Assembly: GCA_963976865.1 (NCBI GenBank)
Contig: CAXBLY010000009.1
Span: 1-64,000 of the forward strand
DNA from: UBA1858 sp963976865
GTDB taxonomy: Bacteria; Pseudomonadota; Gammaproteobacteria; UBA4575
Direction of reading: 5' to 3'
Length of the DNA: 64,000 bases
Notes under the pieces: model-generated
What the model was told of the DNA's origin: nothing
What the model saw: only the letters and a program-made list of their open reading frames with translations
Database searches by the model: none
Program-made: the position numbers and the translations under genes
Part shown: piece after piece, positions 16,784 through 26,567 of the stretch
How the letters are laid out: every line of letters begins with the position of its first letter
Numbering within the stretch: position 1 is the first letter of the stretch

Positions 16784-17509
16784 ATGATTGAAATTGAAAA
16801 TCTAGTCAAAAAATTCGGTCCTTTAACGGCAGTCAACGATATTTCTTTTACAGTGAAACCTGGCCAGGTCCTGGGGTTTCTAGGTCCTAACGGGGCAGGA
16901 AAATCAACGACAATGAAAATGATCACAGGCTTTCTGGCACCTACGTCAGGGGTTATTCGTGTCTGCGGCCATATTGTTGAAGGAGATTCACTTCAGGCTA
17001 AACGGGAAATTGGCTACCTGCCTGAAGGTGCTCCCAGTTATGGTGAAATGACTGCCCTACAGTTTCTGCAATTTATTGCAGATGTACGCGGACTAAAAGG
17101 CACAGACAAGAGCCAGCGGATAGAAACAGTCATTTCCCAATTGAATCTGCATCAAGTAATTAATCGACCTATTGAAACACTGTCCAAAGGTTTCAAGCGA
17201 CGCGTAGGCTTGTCTCAAGCGATTTTGCATGACCCACAGGTATTAATTCTGGATGAACCAACTGATGGTCTGGACCCTAATCAAAAACATGAGGTACGGG
17301 AACTTATTAAAGGCATGGCGCAAGACAAGATTGTGGTGATTTCTACACATATTCTGGAAGAAGTAGATGCAGTGTGTACACAGGCGATTATTATTGCCAA
17401 TGGTAGAGTTGTTGCTAATGAAACGCCTAAAGAACTTATTTCAAGATCACCCAGCGGTCGTCTGGACGATGTATTTAGAGAGATTACATCAGCGGAGAAG
17501 CTGTCATGA
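16784..17509 (+). CDS. ABC transporter ATPase, GldA-like
   Basis: A 241-residue ABC ATPase, first gene of a four-gene unit. Walker A is GPNGAGKST, the signature is LSKGFKRRVGLSQA and Walker B is VLILDEPTDGLDP with the H-loop STHILEE. It resembles GldA and the CcmA/NatA group of exporters. It would power the membrane subunit encoded next. Its stop overlaps the next start by four bases (ATGA). Confidence 0.9.
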   Translation: MIEIENLVKKFGPLTAVNDISFTVKPGQVLGFLGPNGAGKSTTMKMITGFLAPTSGVIRVCGHIVEGDSLQAKREIGYLPEGAPSYGEMTALQFLQFIADVRGLKGTDKSQRIETVISQLNLHQVINRPIETLSKGFKRRVGLSQAILHDPQVLILDEPTDGLDPNQKHEVRELIKGMAQDKIVVISTHILEEVDAVCTQAIIIANGRVVANETPKELISRSPSGRLDDVFREITSAEKLS

Positions 17510-18240
17510 GAAATATAGGGATAATTTTCAAGCGTGAACTGGAAAGTTATTTCGCAACACCAGTTGCTTACGTCTTCATAGTAATATTCCTGGTGCTCAG
17601 TGGTGCGTTAACTTTTCATATGGGCAATTTTTATGAGCGAGGTCAGGCCGATCTTGCGCCTTTCTTTAACTTTCACCCCTGGCTGTATTTGTTTTTAGTG
17701 CCTGCGATCTCGATGCGCCTATGGGCAGAAGAGCGCAAGTCAGGCAATATAGAATTGCTACTTACACTACCAATAACCATGATTGAAGCTGTGATTGGTA
17801 AATTTTTGGCAGCGTGGCTATTTACCGGCATTGCACTACTGTTGACTTTTCCCTTATGGATAACGGTCAATTATCTCGGTGACCCCGATAACGGAGTCAT
17901 TCTGGCGGCGTATATAGGTAGCTTGTTAATGGCAGGGGGCTTTCTTGCGATTGGTGCCTGTATATCTGCTACCACAAAAAATCAGGTGATCGCGTTCATT
18001 ATTAGCGTGGTAATCTGTTTTGCATTCTTGCTCAGTGGCTTCCCGATTGTACTCGACTTTTTCCGGGCCTGGGCGCCGCAATATGTTGTTGATGCCATTG
18101 CCTCATTAAGTTTTCTGACTCATTACACCTCGATTAGCAAAGGTGTGATTGATCTCCGCGATATTATCTATTTTGCGACACTGATTGGCTGCTGGTTATA
18201 TGCCAATGCAGTCGTAATTGAAATGAAGAAGGCAAGTTAA
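17506..18240 (+). CDS. ABC transporter permease, GldF-like
   Basis: A 244-residue ABC-2-type permease with about six helices. The N-terminus IIFKRELESYFATPVAYVFI and the MRLWAEERKSGNIELLLTLPI loop are typical of the GldF/NosY group. It forms the membrane channel with the ATPase. The next gene begins immediately after its stop codon, so the operon is tightly packed. Confidence 0.9.
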   Translation: MRNIGIIFKRELESYFATPVAYVFIVIFLVLSGALTFHMGNFYERGQADLAPFFNFHPWLYLFLVPAISMRLWAEERKSGNIELLLTLPITMIEAVIGKFLAAWLFTGIALLLTFPLWITVNYLGDPDNGVILAAYIGSLLMAGGFLAIGACISATTKNQVIAFIISVVICFAFLLSGFPIVLDFFRAWAPQYVVDAIASLSFLTHYTSISKGVIDLRDIIYFATLIGCWLYANAVVIEMKKAS

Positions 18241-20124
18241 ATGAGTTCTGAGAAAACAATGAGTAAAACAATCAGCTATTCAGGATTATTAATTCTGGCA
18301 GTTTTGTTTGTATTGATAAATATGGTCAGTGGCAATCTGTTCAAGAGTTCACGAATAGATTTAACTGAAGACAAACTATATACACTTTCTCAAGGCACTT
18401 TAAATACCCTAAATGATATTCAGGAGCCGGTCACTTTACATTATTTCTTTTCTGATCAGGCAAGTCAGGAGATACCCCAGTTAAGAACCTACGCCAACAG
18501 AGTTCGTGAGCTGTTACAGGAGTATGCGCAACTGTCAAATGGCATGATTACGCTACATGTGATTGACCCGATTCCCTATTCAGAGGAAGAAGACCAGGCT
18601 GCGGAATTTGGTCTGCAAGGTGTGCCAACCGGTCCTGGTGGTAACACTATTTATTTTGGACTGGCAGGGAGCAACTCTGTCGGGGAATCCAAACTCATTC
18701 CTTTTTTCCAGCCTAACAAAGAACAGTTTCTGGAATATGATGTTACCAAGTTGATTTATACCCTGATAAATACCAAAAAACCGGTGGTAGGATTGATGTC
18801 AAAAGTACCAATGTTTTCTTCTTTTGATATTGAAACACAGAAGATTCGTGATCCATGGGTGATCACTAATCAGCTACAGCAGTTATTTGATGTTAAGAAC
18901 ATCGATTTTACTGAAACGGAATTTGATCAGAACCTTGAGCTTCTGATGCTGGTACATCCAAAAAATCTGAGTAAGAAAACGTTATATGCGATTGATCAGT
19001 ATGTCATGAATGGTGGAAACCTGATTGTTTATGTTGATCCCTATGCTGAAGCAGATGTCCCGCCGGTTAATCCTGATTCGCCCATTGAAGCTGCGGGTGT
19101 GCGTAGTTCAGATCTGGATCAGCTTTTTGATGCGTGGGGCATAGATTATTCTCCAGAGTCTGTTGTGGGTGATCGAAAGTATGCGCTGACTGTCGATGTG
19201 GGTAACGGCAAGCAAGAACGTCACTATGCAATTCTGGGACTGGATAAGGACGTATTTCAGGAAGACGATATTACGACCTCCAGTCTGGACTTCATCACAG
19301 TTGCCATGGCGGGTTCTGTAAAGCCAAAGCAAGGTGCTGATGTCACATTTGAGCCACTAATACACTCCAGTAATGAAGCCGTACAGTTTGAAAGTTCCAA
19401 GTTTAGATTCCTGCCCAAAGTGTCCAGTCTGGCAGAAAATTACACGCCAGCGAATGAAGAATATGTGATTGCAGGACGTTTTCAGATGCAACCTGACTCA
19501 GCATTTCCAGAAGGCGCACCGGAAGATGCACAGGCGGACAGCACACATAAAGCAAAAGCTGACAATACCGTCAATATTATTGTTGTGACGGATGTTGATA
19601 TGCTGACAGACCGCATGTGGGTCAGAGTACAGGATTTTCTGGGTCAAAAGATTACAGACGCATGGGCATCCAACGGTGATTTTGCAGTCAATGCAGTAGA
19701 TAATCTGCTGGGCAGTTCTGATCTCATTAGTGTGCGTGGACGTGCCACTGCAACCAAGCCTTTTACGCGAGTGGAAGAGTTGCGCAGAGAAGCTGATGAT
19801 CAATTCCGTGAGCAGGAACAGATACTGCAGGAAAAATTAAGAAATGCTGAACAAAAGATTGCACAGTTACAGTCGCAACGTGATGATCAGAGCTCAACTA
19901 TTTTAAGTCCTGAACAAAGTGCAGAGATACAGCGCTTTCAGGCTGAGAAATTACAGGTAAGAAAAGAATTAAGAAAAGTTCGTCATAATCTGGATAAAAA
20001 CATTCAAAATCTTGGAGCCTGGCTGAAGGCGATAAATATAGGATTGATGCCACTTATCCTGACAATTCTTGCACTTGTACTTTCTGCAGTGCGAATAAAA
20101 AAGCGGGTTCAACAGCGCGTATAA
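18241..20124 (+). CDS. GldG-like ABC auxiliary protein
   Basis: A 627-residue protein anchored by an N-terminal and a C-terminal helix, with a large extracytoplasmic region between them. The signature RIDLTEDKLYTLSQGTLNTL follows the first helix. A DUF4350/GldG-like Rossmann domain covers the middle, and a charged coiled coil (about residues 520-590) precedes the last helix. GldG is needed for gliding in Bacteroidetes, but homologues with DUF4340 partners occur in many non-gliding bacteria, where the substrate is unknown. Confidence 0.88.
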   Translation: MSSEKTMSKTISYSGLLILAVLFVLINMVSGNLFKSSRIDLTEDKLYTLSQGTLNTLNDIQEPVTLHYFFSDQASQEIPQLRTYANRVRELLQEYAQLSNGMITLHVIDPIPYSEEEDQAAEFGLQGVPTGPGGNTIYFGLAGSNSVGESKLIPFFQPNKEQFLEYDVTKLIYTLINTKKPVVGLMSKVPMFSSFDIETQKIRDPWVITNQLQQLFDVKNIDFTETEFDQNLELLMLVHPKNLSKKTLYAIDQYVMNGGNLIVYVDPYAEADVPPVNPDSPIEAAGVRSSDLDQLFDAWGIDYSPESVVGDRKYALTVDVGNGKQERHYAILGLDKDVFQEDDITTSSLDFITVAMAGSVKPKQGADVTFEPLIHSSNEAVQFESSKFRFLPKVSSLAENYTPANEEYVIAGRFQMQPDSAFPEGAPEDAQADSTHKAKADNTVNIIVVTDVDMLTDRMWVRVQDFLGQKITDAWASNGDFAVNAVDNLLGSSDLISVRGRATATKPFTRVEELRREADDQFREQEQILQEKLRNAEQKIAQLQSQRDDQSSTILSPEQSAEIQRFQAEKLQVRKELRKVRHNLDKNIQNLGAWLKAINIGLMPLILTILALVLSAVRIKKRVQQRV

Positions 20125-20128
20125 TATT

Positions 20129-21172
20129 ATGAATATAAAGTCTCTTGTCATATTGATTGTATTGCTGCTTGTTGGTGCGGGAGTTTATTTCTCATCGACA
20201 GCAAAAAACAGCATTAATACTTCCAGGAGTATTGGTTCCGGGATTGTGCCTGGTCTGCAGGCTGCTCTTAATGACGTTACTGAACTGCAGTTTCTGCAGG
20301 CTAATCATCAGGTACTTGCTACGCTGGTGCGCCAACAAAACGGATGGACTGTAAAAGAGAGAAATCACTATCCTGCTGATATAACTAAAATCCGTTCAGC
20401 ACTATTGAGTCTGGCTGAGGCAAAAATAGTCGAGCAAAAAACATCTAATCCTGACCTGTATTACAAGCTGGGTGTGGAAGGGTTAGACACGAATGAAGCG
20501 ATTGGTGTCAAAGCTGTTATTACTTACGCTAATCAGAAAAGTGAATTAATTGTAGGCAAACCGGGGCCGCAGATTAATAAATCGCGTTATGTAAGATTGG
20601 CAAACAGTGACGTTAGCTGGCTGGTAGACCGCAAGATTGATCTTAAACATGAAGCAGAATACTGGCTACGTAAAGACATACTTAGTATAGAGCCATCAGA
20701 TGTGGAATCAGTCACGATTGTGCTGCAAGACAATGCCAGACTGGAAATAAAGAATACTAGTGATGAAGATGATGTGTTTGAAGTAGTCAACCTGACTGAC
20801 CCTGACTCTCAGGTCGTCGATGCTGAGTTGCATCAGGTGACGAATGCGTTATCGTCATTTCAGCTTCTGGACGTGTCTGAAAGTGATGAATTTGCAAACA
20901 AAGAACCAACGCTTAATGCGGCATACCAGTTAAAGTCTGGTGTGATAATAAACGTAACCGCCTATGAGGTAGAAACTGATCATTTCGTTGCACTTGATTT
21001 TGAATTGATCGATGACATAAGTGCTGAGCAGCAACCGGATGCTGAAAAATACAGAGATAAGCTAGTGCAGTTAACATCCGGTTGGGTATACAAAATACCT
21101 AATGTGACTTATGACTCAATGAATAAGCGCGAGGCAGATGTGCTGGCAATTACCGAAGATCAGTTAAACTAG
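20129..21172 (+). CDS. DUF4340 domain protein of the ABC operon
   Basis: A 347-residue protein with an N-terminal membrane anchor and a periplasmic DUF4340 domain: a first repeat around NHQVLATLVRQQNGWTVKER and a second around YWLRKDILSIEPSDVESVTI. It begins four bases after gldG, completing the operon. Function is unknown; the constant association with the GldG-like protein suggests it is part of the same envelope complex. It converges with purB with a two-base gap. Confidence 0.85.
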   Translation: MNIKSLVILIVLLLVGAGVYFSSTAKNSINTSRSIGSGIVPGLQAALNDVTELQFLQANHQVLATLVRQQNGWTVKERNHYPADITKIRSALLSLAEAKIVEQKTSNPDLYYKLGVEGLDTNEAIGVKAVITYANQKSELIVGKPGPQINKSRYVRLANSDVSWLVDRKIDLKHEAEYWLRKDILSIEPSDVESVTIVLQDNARLEIKNTSDEDDVFEVVNLTDPDSQVVDAELHQVTNALSSFQLLDVSESDEFANKEPTLNAAYQLKSGVIINVTAYEVETDHFVALDFELIDDISAEQQPDAEKYRDKLVQLTSGWVYKIPNVTYDSMNKREADVLAITEDQLN

Positions 21173-21174
21173 CA

Positions 21175-22539
21175 TTATATTTTCTCAGCCTTATTTGCTG
21201 CATTACCTATGTATGTCGCAGGTGTTAGTGCTTGCAACTGTTTCTTGGCGCTAGCAGGAATATCCAGATTCTCGATGAATTCAGTTAATATCTGTTGATT
21301 GATCTTTTTGCCGCGTGTGAGTTCTTTTAATTTTTCATAAGGTTTTTCAATATTGTACCGGCGCATGACAGTCTGAATGGGTTCCGCCAGAACTTCCCAG
21401 TTATCGTCCAGATCTGAAGCAAGGCGCTGTTCATCGATCTGTATTTTATTCAGGCCTCGAAGCAGGGAAGCACATGCAATCAGGCAATATCCAAAAGCAC
21501 TGCCTAAATTACGTAAAACAGTTGAGTCAGACAGATCTCTCTGCCAGCGCGAGATCGGTAATTTTTCTGCAAAATGAAGCAGTAAGGCACTTGCTATCCC
21601 GTAATTACCCTCAGCGTTTTCAAAGTCGATAGGATTTACTTTGTGTGGCATGGTGGAGGAGCCAACTTCTGTCGCAACAACTTTCTGTGTGAAGTAACCT
21701 ATAGAAATATAAGACCAGATGTCACGCGACAAATCGATGCTTATTGTGTTGATTCTTTGTATGCTGTGACAAAGTTCAGCAATATAGTCATGCGGTTCAA
21801 TCTGTGTTGTGTATGGGTTGTAGTTTAAGCCGAGTGATTCTATTGTTAACTGTGATATCTTTTCCCAGTCAACGCCGGGGTAAGCAGTCATGTGTGCATT
21901 GAAATTACCGACTGCGCCATTTAATTTACCCAGTAATTCTATATCTTTTAACTGAGCGATTTGCCGTTCCAGGCGATGGCATACATTGGCAAATTCCTTG
22001 CCCATGGTTGATGGCGTTGCAGGCTGGCCATGGGTGCGACACAGCATGGGCGCTGATGCAAATTCCTTTGAAAACTTTCTTAATTGTTCAGCGATATTCA
22101 TTTCAGTATCAACTAACAAGTTGCGGCCTTCTTTTAGCATTAAAGCATAAGCCAGATTATTGATATCTTCCGAGGTGCAGGCAAAATGAAAAAATTCAGA
22201 AAGTTCTTTAAGATTGTCATCGTCACTGACAGATTCTTTCAGCCAGTATTCAACTGCTTTAACATCATGATTGGTCGTTGCTTCTATCTGTTTGACACGT
22301 TCAGCATCCGCCATAGAGAAATTATCAATTAAACTGTTTAATTTCTTGCGGCCTGTCTCATTCAATTCAGGAATGTCATCAAGTTCCCTGGTGTCTGCCA
22401 GTCGTATCAGCCATGTTACTTCTACAATCGCACGGCTACGAATTAGTCCGTATTCACTGAATATTTCCCGAAGCTTCTGAGTGGCTCTGCTATATCGCCC
22501 ATCGATGGGCGTCACTGCACTGAGGGTGTTTAATTCCAT
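21175..22539 (-). CDS. purB: Adenylosuccinate lyase
   Basis: A 454-residue fumarase/aspartase superfamily enzyme that cleaves SAICAR and adenylosuccinate in purine synthesis. The signature loop SSTMPHKVNPIDFENAEGN and the catalytic-His region CRTHGQPATPSTMGKE are present, and the length agrees with the E. coli protein. The ATG at 22539 was chosen because a GGAG site lies just upstream and the family starts at MELNTLSAVTPIDGRY. It is divergent from fumC. In enterics purB follows hflD; here it is separated from hflD by about 7 kb. Confidence 0.97.
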   Translation of the reverse strand: MELNTLSAVTPIDGRYSRATQKLREIFSEYGLIRSRAIVEVTWLIRLADTRELDDIPELNETGRKKLNSLIDNFSMADAERVKQIEATTNHDVKAVEYWLKESVSDDDNLKELSEFFHFACTSEDINNLAYALMLKEGRNLLVDTEMNIAEQLRKFSKEFASAPMLCRTHGQPATPSTMGKEFANVCHRLERQIAQLKDIELLGKLNGAVGNFNAHMTAYPGVDWEKISQLTIESLGLNYNPYTTQIEPHDYIAELCHSIQRINTISIDLSRDIWSYISIGYFTQKVVATEVGSSTMPHKVNPIDFENAEGNYGIASALLLHFAEKLPISRWQRDLSDSTVLRNLGSAFGYCLIACASLLRGLNKIQIDEQRLASDLDDNWEVLAEPIQTVMRRYNIEKPYEKLKELTRGKKINQQILTEFIENLDIPASAKKQLQALTPATYIGNAANKAEKI

Positions 22540-22646
22540 GTATTCTCCATTTTGCTTCGATTCTGCTTCTAACCTGCAGGGGGGAGCTATTATACTACAG
22601 CCCATCACAAGGTTCGCATTTACAAATTTTTAGAATAGGAAAACAC

Positions 22647-24023
22647 ATGAGTAGTGATTTTAGAATTGAGAAAGACAGTATGGGTGAATTGCAGGTACCC
22701 AAAAATGCTCTATATGGAGCTCAAACGCAACGAGCTGTTAATAATTTCCCGGTAAGTGGGCTGACGATGCCCAGAGAGTTTATTAAGGCCCTTGGCCTGT
22801 TGAAGGCTTCTTGCGCGATGGCAAATGAAGAACTGGGCTTGCTTGACCAAAAAATAGCCAGCGCCATTGTTGATGCTGCTAAAAAAGTCAGCAGCGGAGA
22901 ACTTGATGAGCATTTCCCGGTGGATGTTTTTCAGACAGGCTCAGGGACAAGTAGCAATATGAACACCAATGAAGTGATCTCTCATATTGCCTCGGTGGAT
23001 GTGCATCCCAATGACCATGTCAATATGGGGCAGAGTTCCAACGATATTATTCCAACAGCTATCCATGTCAGTGCCTGTCTTGCTATTCATGATGAACTAC
23101 TTCCGGCACTTGAACATTTTTCAAAAACTCTGCGCAGTAAAGCTAAACAGGTGGATGGTTATGTGAAAACCGGGCGCACACACCTTATGGATGCAATGCC
23201 AGTTACATTAGGGCAGGAATTAAATGCATGGGCTACACAAATTGAAAATGGTCAGGCGAGAATTAACAATGCGCTAAAATTTCTTTACGAACTTGCCCAG
23301 GGCGGTACTGCGGTGGGTACGGGAATTAATGCGCATCCAGACTTTGCGGAAAAACTGGTTAAACATCTTACGTCATTAACAGACATTCCATTTAGTACCA
23401 AGCCGGATAAATTTGAGGCACTAAGTTCACAGGATGCTGCAGTGGAAATGAGTGGTCAATTAAAAACGGTAGCTGTCAGCATGATGAAAATTGCCAACGA
23501 TTTACGCTGGATGAATTCTGGGCCATTAGCAGGCTTGGGTGAAATAGCACTACCTGCATTGCAGCCGGGAAGCAGCATAATGCCCGGAAAGGTAAACCCG
23601 GTAATTCCTGAAGCGACTGCCATGGTATGTGCTCAAGTCATCGGCAATGATGCGACGATTACTGTTGCAGGCCAATCAGGTAATTTCCAGTTAAACGTTA
23701 TGCTTCCGGTAATTGCCTATAACCTGATCCAGAGTATTAAACTATTGGCGAACAGCGCACGTCTGATGGCAGACAAGGCGATAGAAGGGTTTAGTGTAAA
23801 CGAAGATGCATTAACCGATGCACTTAGTCGCAATCCGATACTTGTGACTGCGATCAATAGTGTGATCGGTTATGAAAAAGGAGCAGCGGTAGCCAAAAAA
23901 GCCTATGCAGAAGGGCTAACTGTGATCGAGTCCGCAATGCAGCTAACCGACCTGTCTGAAGAAGAGCTTGTCAAGCTACTGGACCCTACTCAACTGACGA
24001 AAGGTGGAATTCAGGGGCTTTAG
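22647..24023 (+). CDS. fumC: Class II fumarate hydratase
   Basis: A 458-residue oxygen-stable, cluster-free fumarase that interconverts fumarate and malate. It contains the family loop GSSIMPGKVNPVIPE, GRTHLMDAMPVTLGQE with the catalytic His, and the TGSGTSSNMNTNEVI N-terminal signature. Aspartase is an alternative within the superfamily, but the overall pattern is that of FumC. It shares a roughly 107-base divergent promoter region with purB and is followed by the EAL gene. Confidence 0.95.
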   Translation: MSSDFRIEKDSMGELQVPKNALYGAQTQRAVNNFPVSGLTMPREFIKALGLLKASCAMANEELGLLDQKIASAIVDAAKKVSSGELDEHFPVDVFQTGSGTSSNMNTNEVISHIASVDVHPNDHVNMGQSSNDIIPTAIHVSACLAIHDELLPALEHFSKTLRSKAKQVDGYVKTGRTHLMDAMPVTLGQELNAWATQIENGQARINNALKFLYELAQGGTAVGTGINAHPDFAEKLVKHLTSLTDIPFSTKPDKFEALSSQDAAVEMSGQLKTVAVSMMKIANDLRWMNSGPLAGLGEIALPALQPGSSIMPGKVNPVIPEATAMVCAQVIGNDATITVAGQSGNFQLNVMLPVIAYNLIQSIKLLANSARLMADKAIEGFSVNEDALTDALSRNPILVTAINSVIGYEKGAAVAKKAYAEGLTVIESAMQLTDLSEEELVKLLDPTQLTKGGIQGL

Positions 24024-24055
24024 TTATTTAGAGTGTAGAATAATCCCATAAATCA

Positions 24056-24098
24056 CTGTAGTTACTTGTATACAATAGGGTTATGCAAGTAGCTACAG
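24056..24098 (+). promoter_or_regulatory. 13-bp inverted repeat spanning a start codon
   Basis: Arms CTGTAGTTACTTG (24056-24068) and CAAGTAGCTACAG (24086-24098) pair with a single G-U. The 17-base loop contains the weak AGGG site and the ATG (24083) of the EAL gene. It could be an mRNA hairpin controlling translation or a DNA operator. Both readings are inference. Confidence 0.5.
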
Positions 24099-25696
24099 TT
24101 CTCCAGATATTGTATCTAGCGTTTGTCGCTGGATTAAGTGCCTTCGCCTTTGTGCGATTGCATCAACGTGTTCCGATCAAATATGAATCACGCATGTCGA
24201 TCGGCGCTTTGCTATTTCTGGCGTTCCTTGTGTTTTTAATCAGCACGTTATTATTTCTTATTTTTGGCATTATCTTCATTTCCGAAATCAATTTAGCGGT
24301 CTATACCGGCGGGGCGCTATTAGTCATTTGCAGTGTAGTTTTCTTGCTTGCCTCCAATATTGTGGTGAAGGAAAGAGAATATTTCAGACAGCTGGAAAAA
24401 AGACAGACAGAACATGATTCAGGAACAGGATTGCCTAAATATCCCATTTTTCTGGAGAGAACTAAAAGAGCACTTGCCAAGCATAGACTGGATAGTCCTT
24501 ACTATCCTGCAGTAATGGTGATCCTGATTTCCGGATTGCGGCAACTCGATCGTCGTGTTGGTTTTGGTGTATCAGATTTTGTTATCAGAACGGTTGCACA
24601 ACGCATTCATGCCACTTTAAGGACAACTGACTATGTTGCCAGGCTGAATGAAAATTTATTTGCAGTTTACGTCAACGATCTTAAAGAGCGCGAAAATGTG
24701 CATACTATTTGCGAGAATATATTACGCAGTATAAAAGTACCCGTTCAGGTTGCTACAGAACAGGCGCCTATTTTTCCATACATAGGTGTAGCTTATTATA
24801 AAGATCATCCTTTTGATGAAGTATTGAAATATGCCCAGTCTGCTGCACTGGAAGCATGTGACCGGGGTATGGAGGTGATTGTGGCTGATGCAATTACATC
24901 AGTACAAAAATCAGATAATGACATATTAACGGTTCTGCAGCGTGGCCTGGAAGATAAGTCTTTTAAGTTATTCTATCAGCCGCAAGTATCGCTGAAGGAT
25001 TTAAAAGTTATTGGAGTTGAAGCGCTAATCCGCATGCCTGAAGAAGAGTGGTTATCCATAGGCACAGGTGAGCTGGTAGAACTGGCTGAAAGAAATGGCA
25101 TGATTCACCAGCTAGATTTGCTTGTCTTTGAAATGTTGTTTGAACAGGTCGCGCGATGGGTAGAAAAAGAATTGAAAATCAGGGTCGCTGTGAATATGTC
25201 GATCAAGAGTTTTAAAAATCATTCCTTGCTGGATTATATTATTGAGACACTGGAGAATAACCCGCGTTACGGAAAACGACTTAAAATAGAAATTACCGAG
25301 ACTGCCAGTCTTGATGATGTCAAAGAGATGGTTGAATTCATGAAGCAGGTAATTCCTTTCGGCGTATTATTCTGCATTGATGACTTTGGCACACAATATT
25401 CGTCCATGGAATACCTGCAGCGACTGCCTGTGCATGAGGTCAAGATTGACAAGAGTTTTGTGTTGAGCGCATTGAGTGACGATGCCAGCGAAAAAATTGT
25501 TCGTTCAGTGATTCAGTTGGCACATAGTCTTAATCTTTCTGTGACAGCGGAAGGTGTGGAAAATGAACAGATGCTGAACTTTTTGCGTTCATGGAAGTGC
25601 GACCAGGCACAGGGCTTTTATTTCTCGCAGGCTTTATCGGCAGAAGAGTTTGAAACGTATCTGGCCGAGAGTCAGTCCCAGAGTATTAGTGCCTAG
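24083..25696 (+). CDS. Membrane GGDEF(degenerate)-EAL protein
   Basis: A 537-residue protein. About three N-terminal helices are followed by a GGDEF-like domain (residues about 110-255) in which the active loop reads RLNENLF instead of RxGGDEF, so cyclase activity is probably lost. The C-terminal EAL domain looks intact: GVEALIR, EITETASLDD, IDDFGTQYSSMEYLQRL and AEGVEN are all present. It probably degrades cyclic di-GMP at the inner membrane, with the GGDEF half as a GTP or partner-sensing module. Its start codon lies in an inverted repeat. Confidence 0.9.
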   Translation: MQVATVLQILYLAFVAGLSAFAFVRLHQRVPIKYESRMSIGALLFLAFLVFLISTLLFLIFGIIFISEINLAVYTGGALLVICSVVFLLASNIVVKEREYFRQLEKRQTEHDSGTGLPKYPIFLERTKRALAKHRLDSPYYPAVMVILISGLRQLDRRVGFGVSDFVIRTVAQRIHATLRTTDYVARLNENLFAVYVNDLKERENVHTICENILRSIKVPVQVATEQAPIFPYIGVAYYKDHPFDEVLKYAQSAALEACDRGMEVIVADAITSVQKSDNDILTVLQRGLEDKSFKLFYQPQVSLKDLKVIGVEALIRMPEEEWLSIGTGELVELAERNGMIHQLDLLVFEMLFEQVARWVEKELKIRVAVNMSIKSFKNHSLLDYIIETLENNPRYGKRLKIEITETASLDDVKEMVEFMKQVIPFGVLFCIDDFGTQYSSMEYLQRLPVHEVKIDKSFVLSALSDDASEKIVRSVIQLAHSLNLSVTAEGVENEQMLNFLRSWKCDQAQGFYFSQALSAEEFETYLAESQSQSISA

Positions 25697-26561
25697 TACC
25701 TGTTTGCAGATCACTCTTGCGATAGATCAATACTATTCCCGCAGTAACAATTAACATTGCGCCCAGTAATGTTGAGACTGTAGGTAACTCTCCCCAGAAA
25801 AACCAGCCCGCGATGCTGGCCCATAATAATGACGAATATGTGAAAGGACCTACCTGACTGGCCGGGGCAGTGCGATATGCATGAGTAAGGCAGAACTGTC
25901 CACAAGTGCCGACTAAGCCTAACATTAATAATAAGCCCCATTGCTCAGGTGAAGGAGAATATACCTCTCCTGTCATTAATGGGATGCTGCTGAATGTTGC
26001 GCCAAAAAAGGCAAAGTAAAACACAATTCTTGCCGTCGGTTCTGTGTCTGACATTTTTCGTATCGCTACTTTGGCAGCTGCGGCAAGTGCGCCACCAATT
26101 AATCCTATTACTGCAGCAAACTGTATTTCTGCTGTTGGGTTAAGAAATACAATTACACCTAGAAAACCGATACCAATGCCAGCGTAAGTTTTTAGTGAAA
26201 CCTGTTCCTGAATCCAGAGAATCGCAACAATAGGAATGAAAATAGGACCAGTTAGTTTTAATAACATGGCATTAGCCAGTTCAATATGTGCCAGTGCGTA
26301 AAAGAAGCAATACATTGCCAGGAGCCCACAAATTGAACGCGTTAAATGCATTCCAATACGTTTGGTTTTTAAATGGGTTAAGCGTTGTCTGAACAGATAG
26401 GGTGCGATGATGATGGCAGCCAGTACATTACGGTAAAAGACTAATTGATGACTGGAGATGCTCTCACCTAAAATTTTTATCAGCATACCCATACTGACAA
26501 AGAATACTTCACCCAGAATGACGAACAGGCTGGCTATTAAAATTGTTTTATTGAGAGGCAT
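25686..26561 (-). CDS. EamA/DMT-family transporter
   Basis: A 291-residue member of the EamA family with ten predicted helices in two repeats, including the YRNVLAAIIIAPYLF and CGLLAMYCFFYALAHIELANA segments typical of the RarD/YdcZ-like metabolite exporters. Substrate is unknown. The ATG at 26561 was chosen: the longer frame would start inside a perfect hairpin, and an AGGTGG ribosome site lies eight bases before 26561, within the 3' arm of that hairpin. It converges with the EAL gene, with an 11-base overlap. Confidence 0.85.
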   Translation of the reverse strand: MPLNKTILIASLFVILGEVFFVSMGMLIKILGESISSHQLVFYRNVLAAIIIAPYLFRQRLTHLKTKRIGMHLTRSICGLLAMYCFFYALAHIELANAMLLKLTGPIFIPIVAILWIQEQVSLKTYAGIGIGFLGVIVFLNPTAEIQFAAVIGLIGGALAAAAKVAIRKMSDTEPTARIVFYFAFFGATFSSIPLMTGEVYSPSPEQWGLLLMLGLVGTCGQFCLTHAYRTAPASQVGPFTYSSLLWASIAGWFFWGELPTVSTLLGAMLIVTAGIVLIYRKSDLQTGTRH

Positions 26562-26567
26562 AACAAA

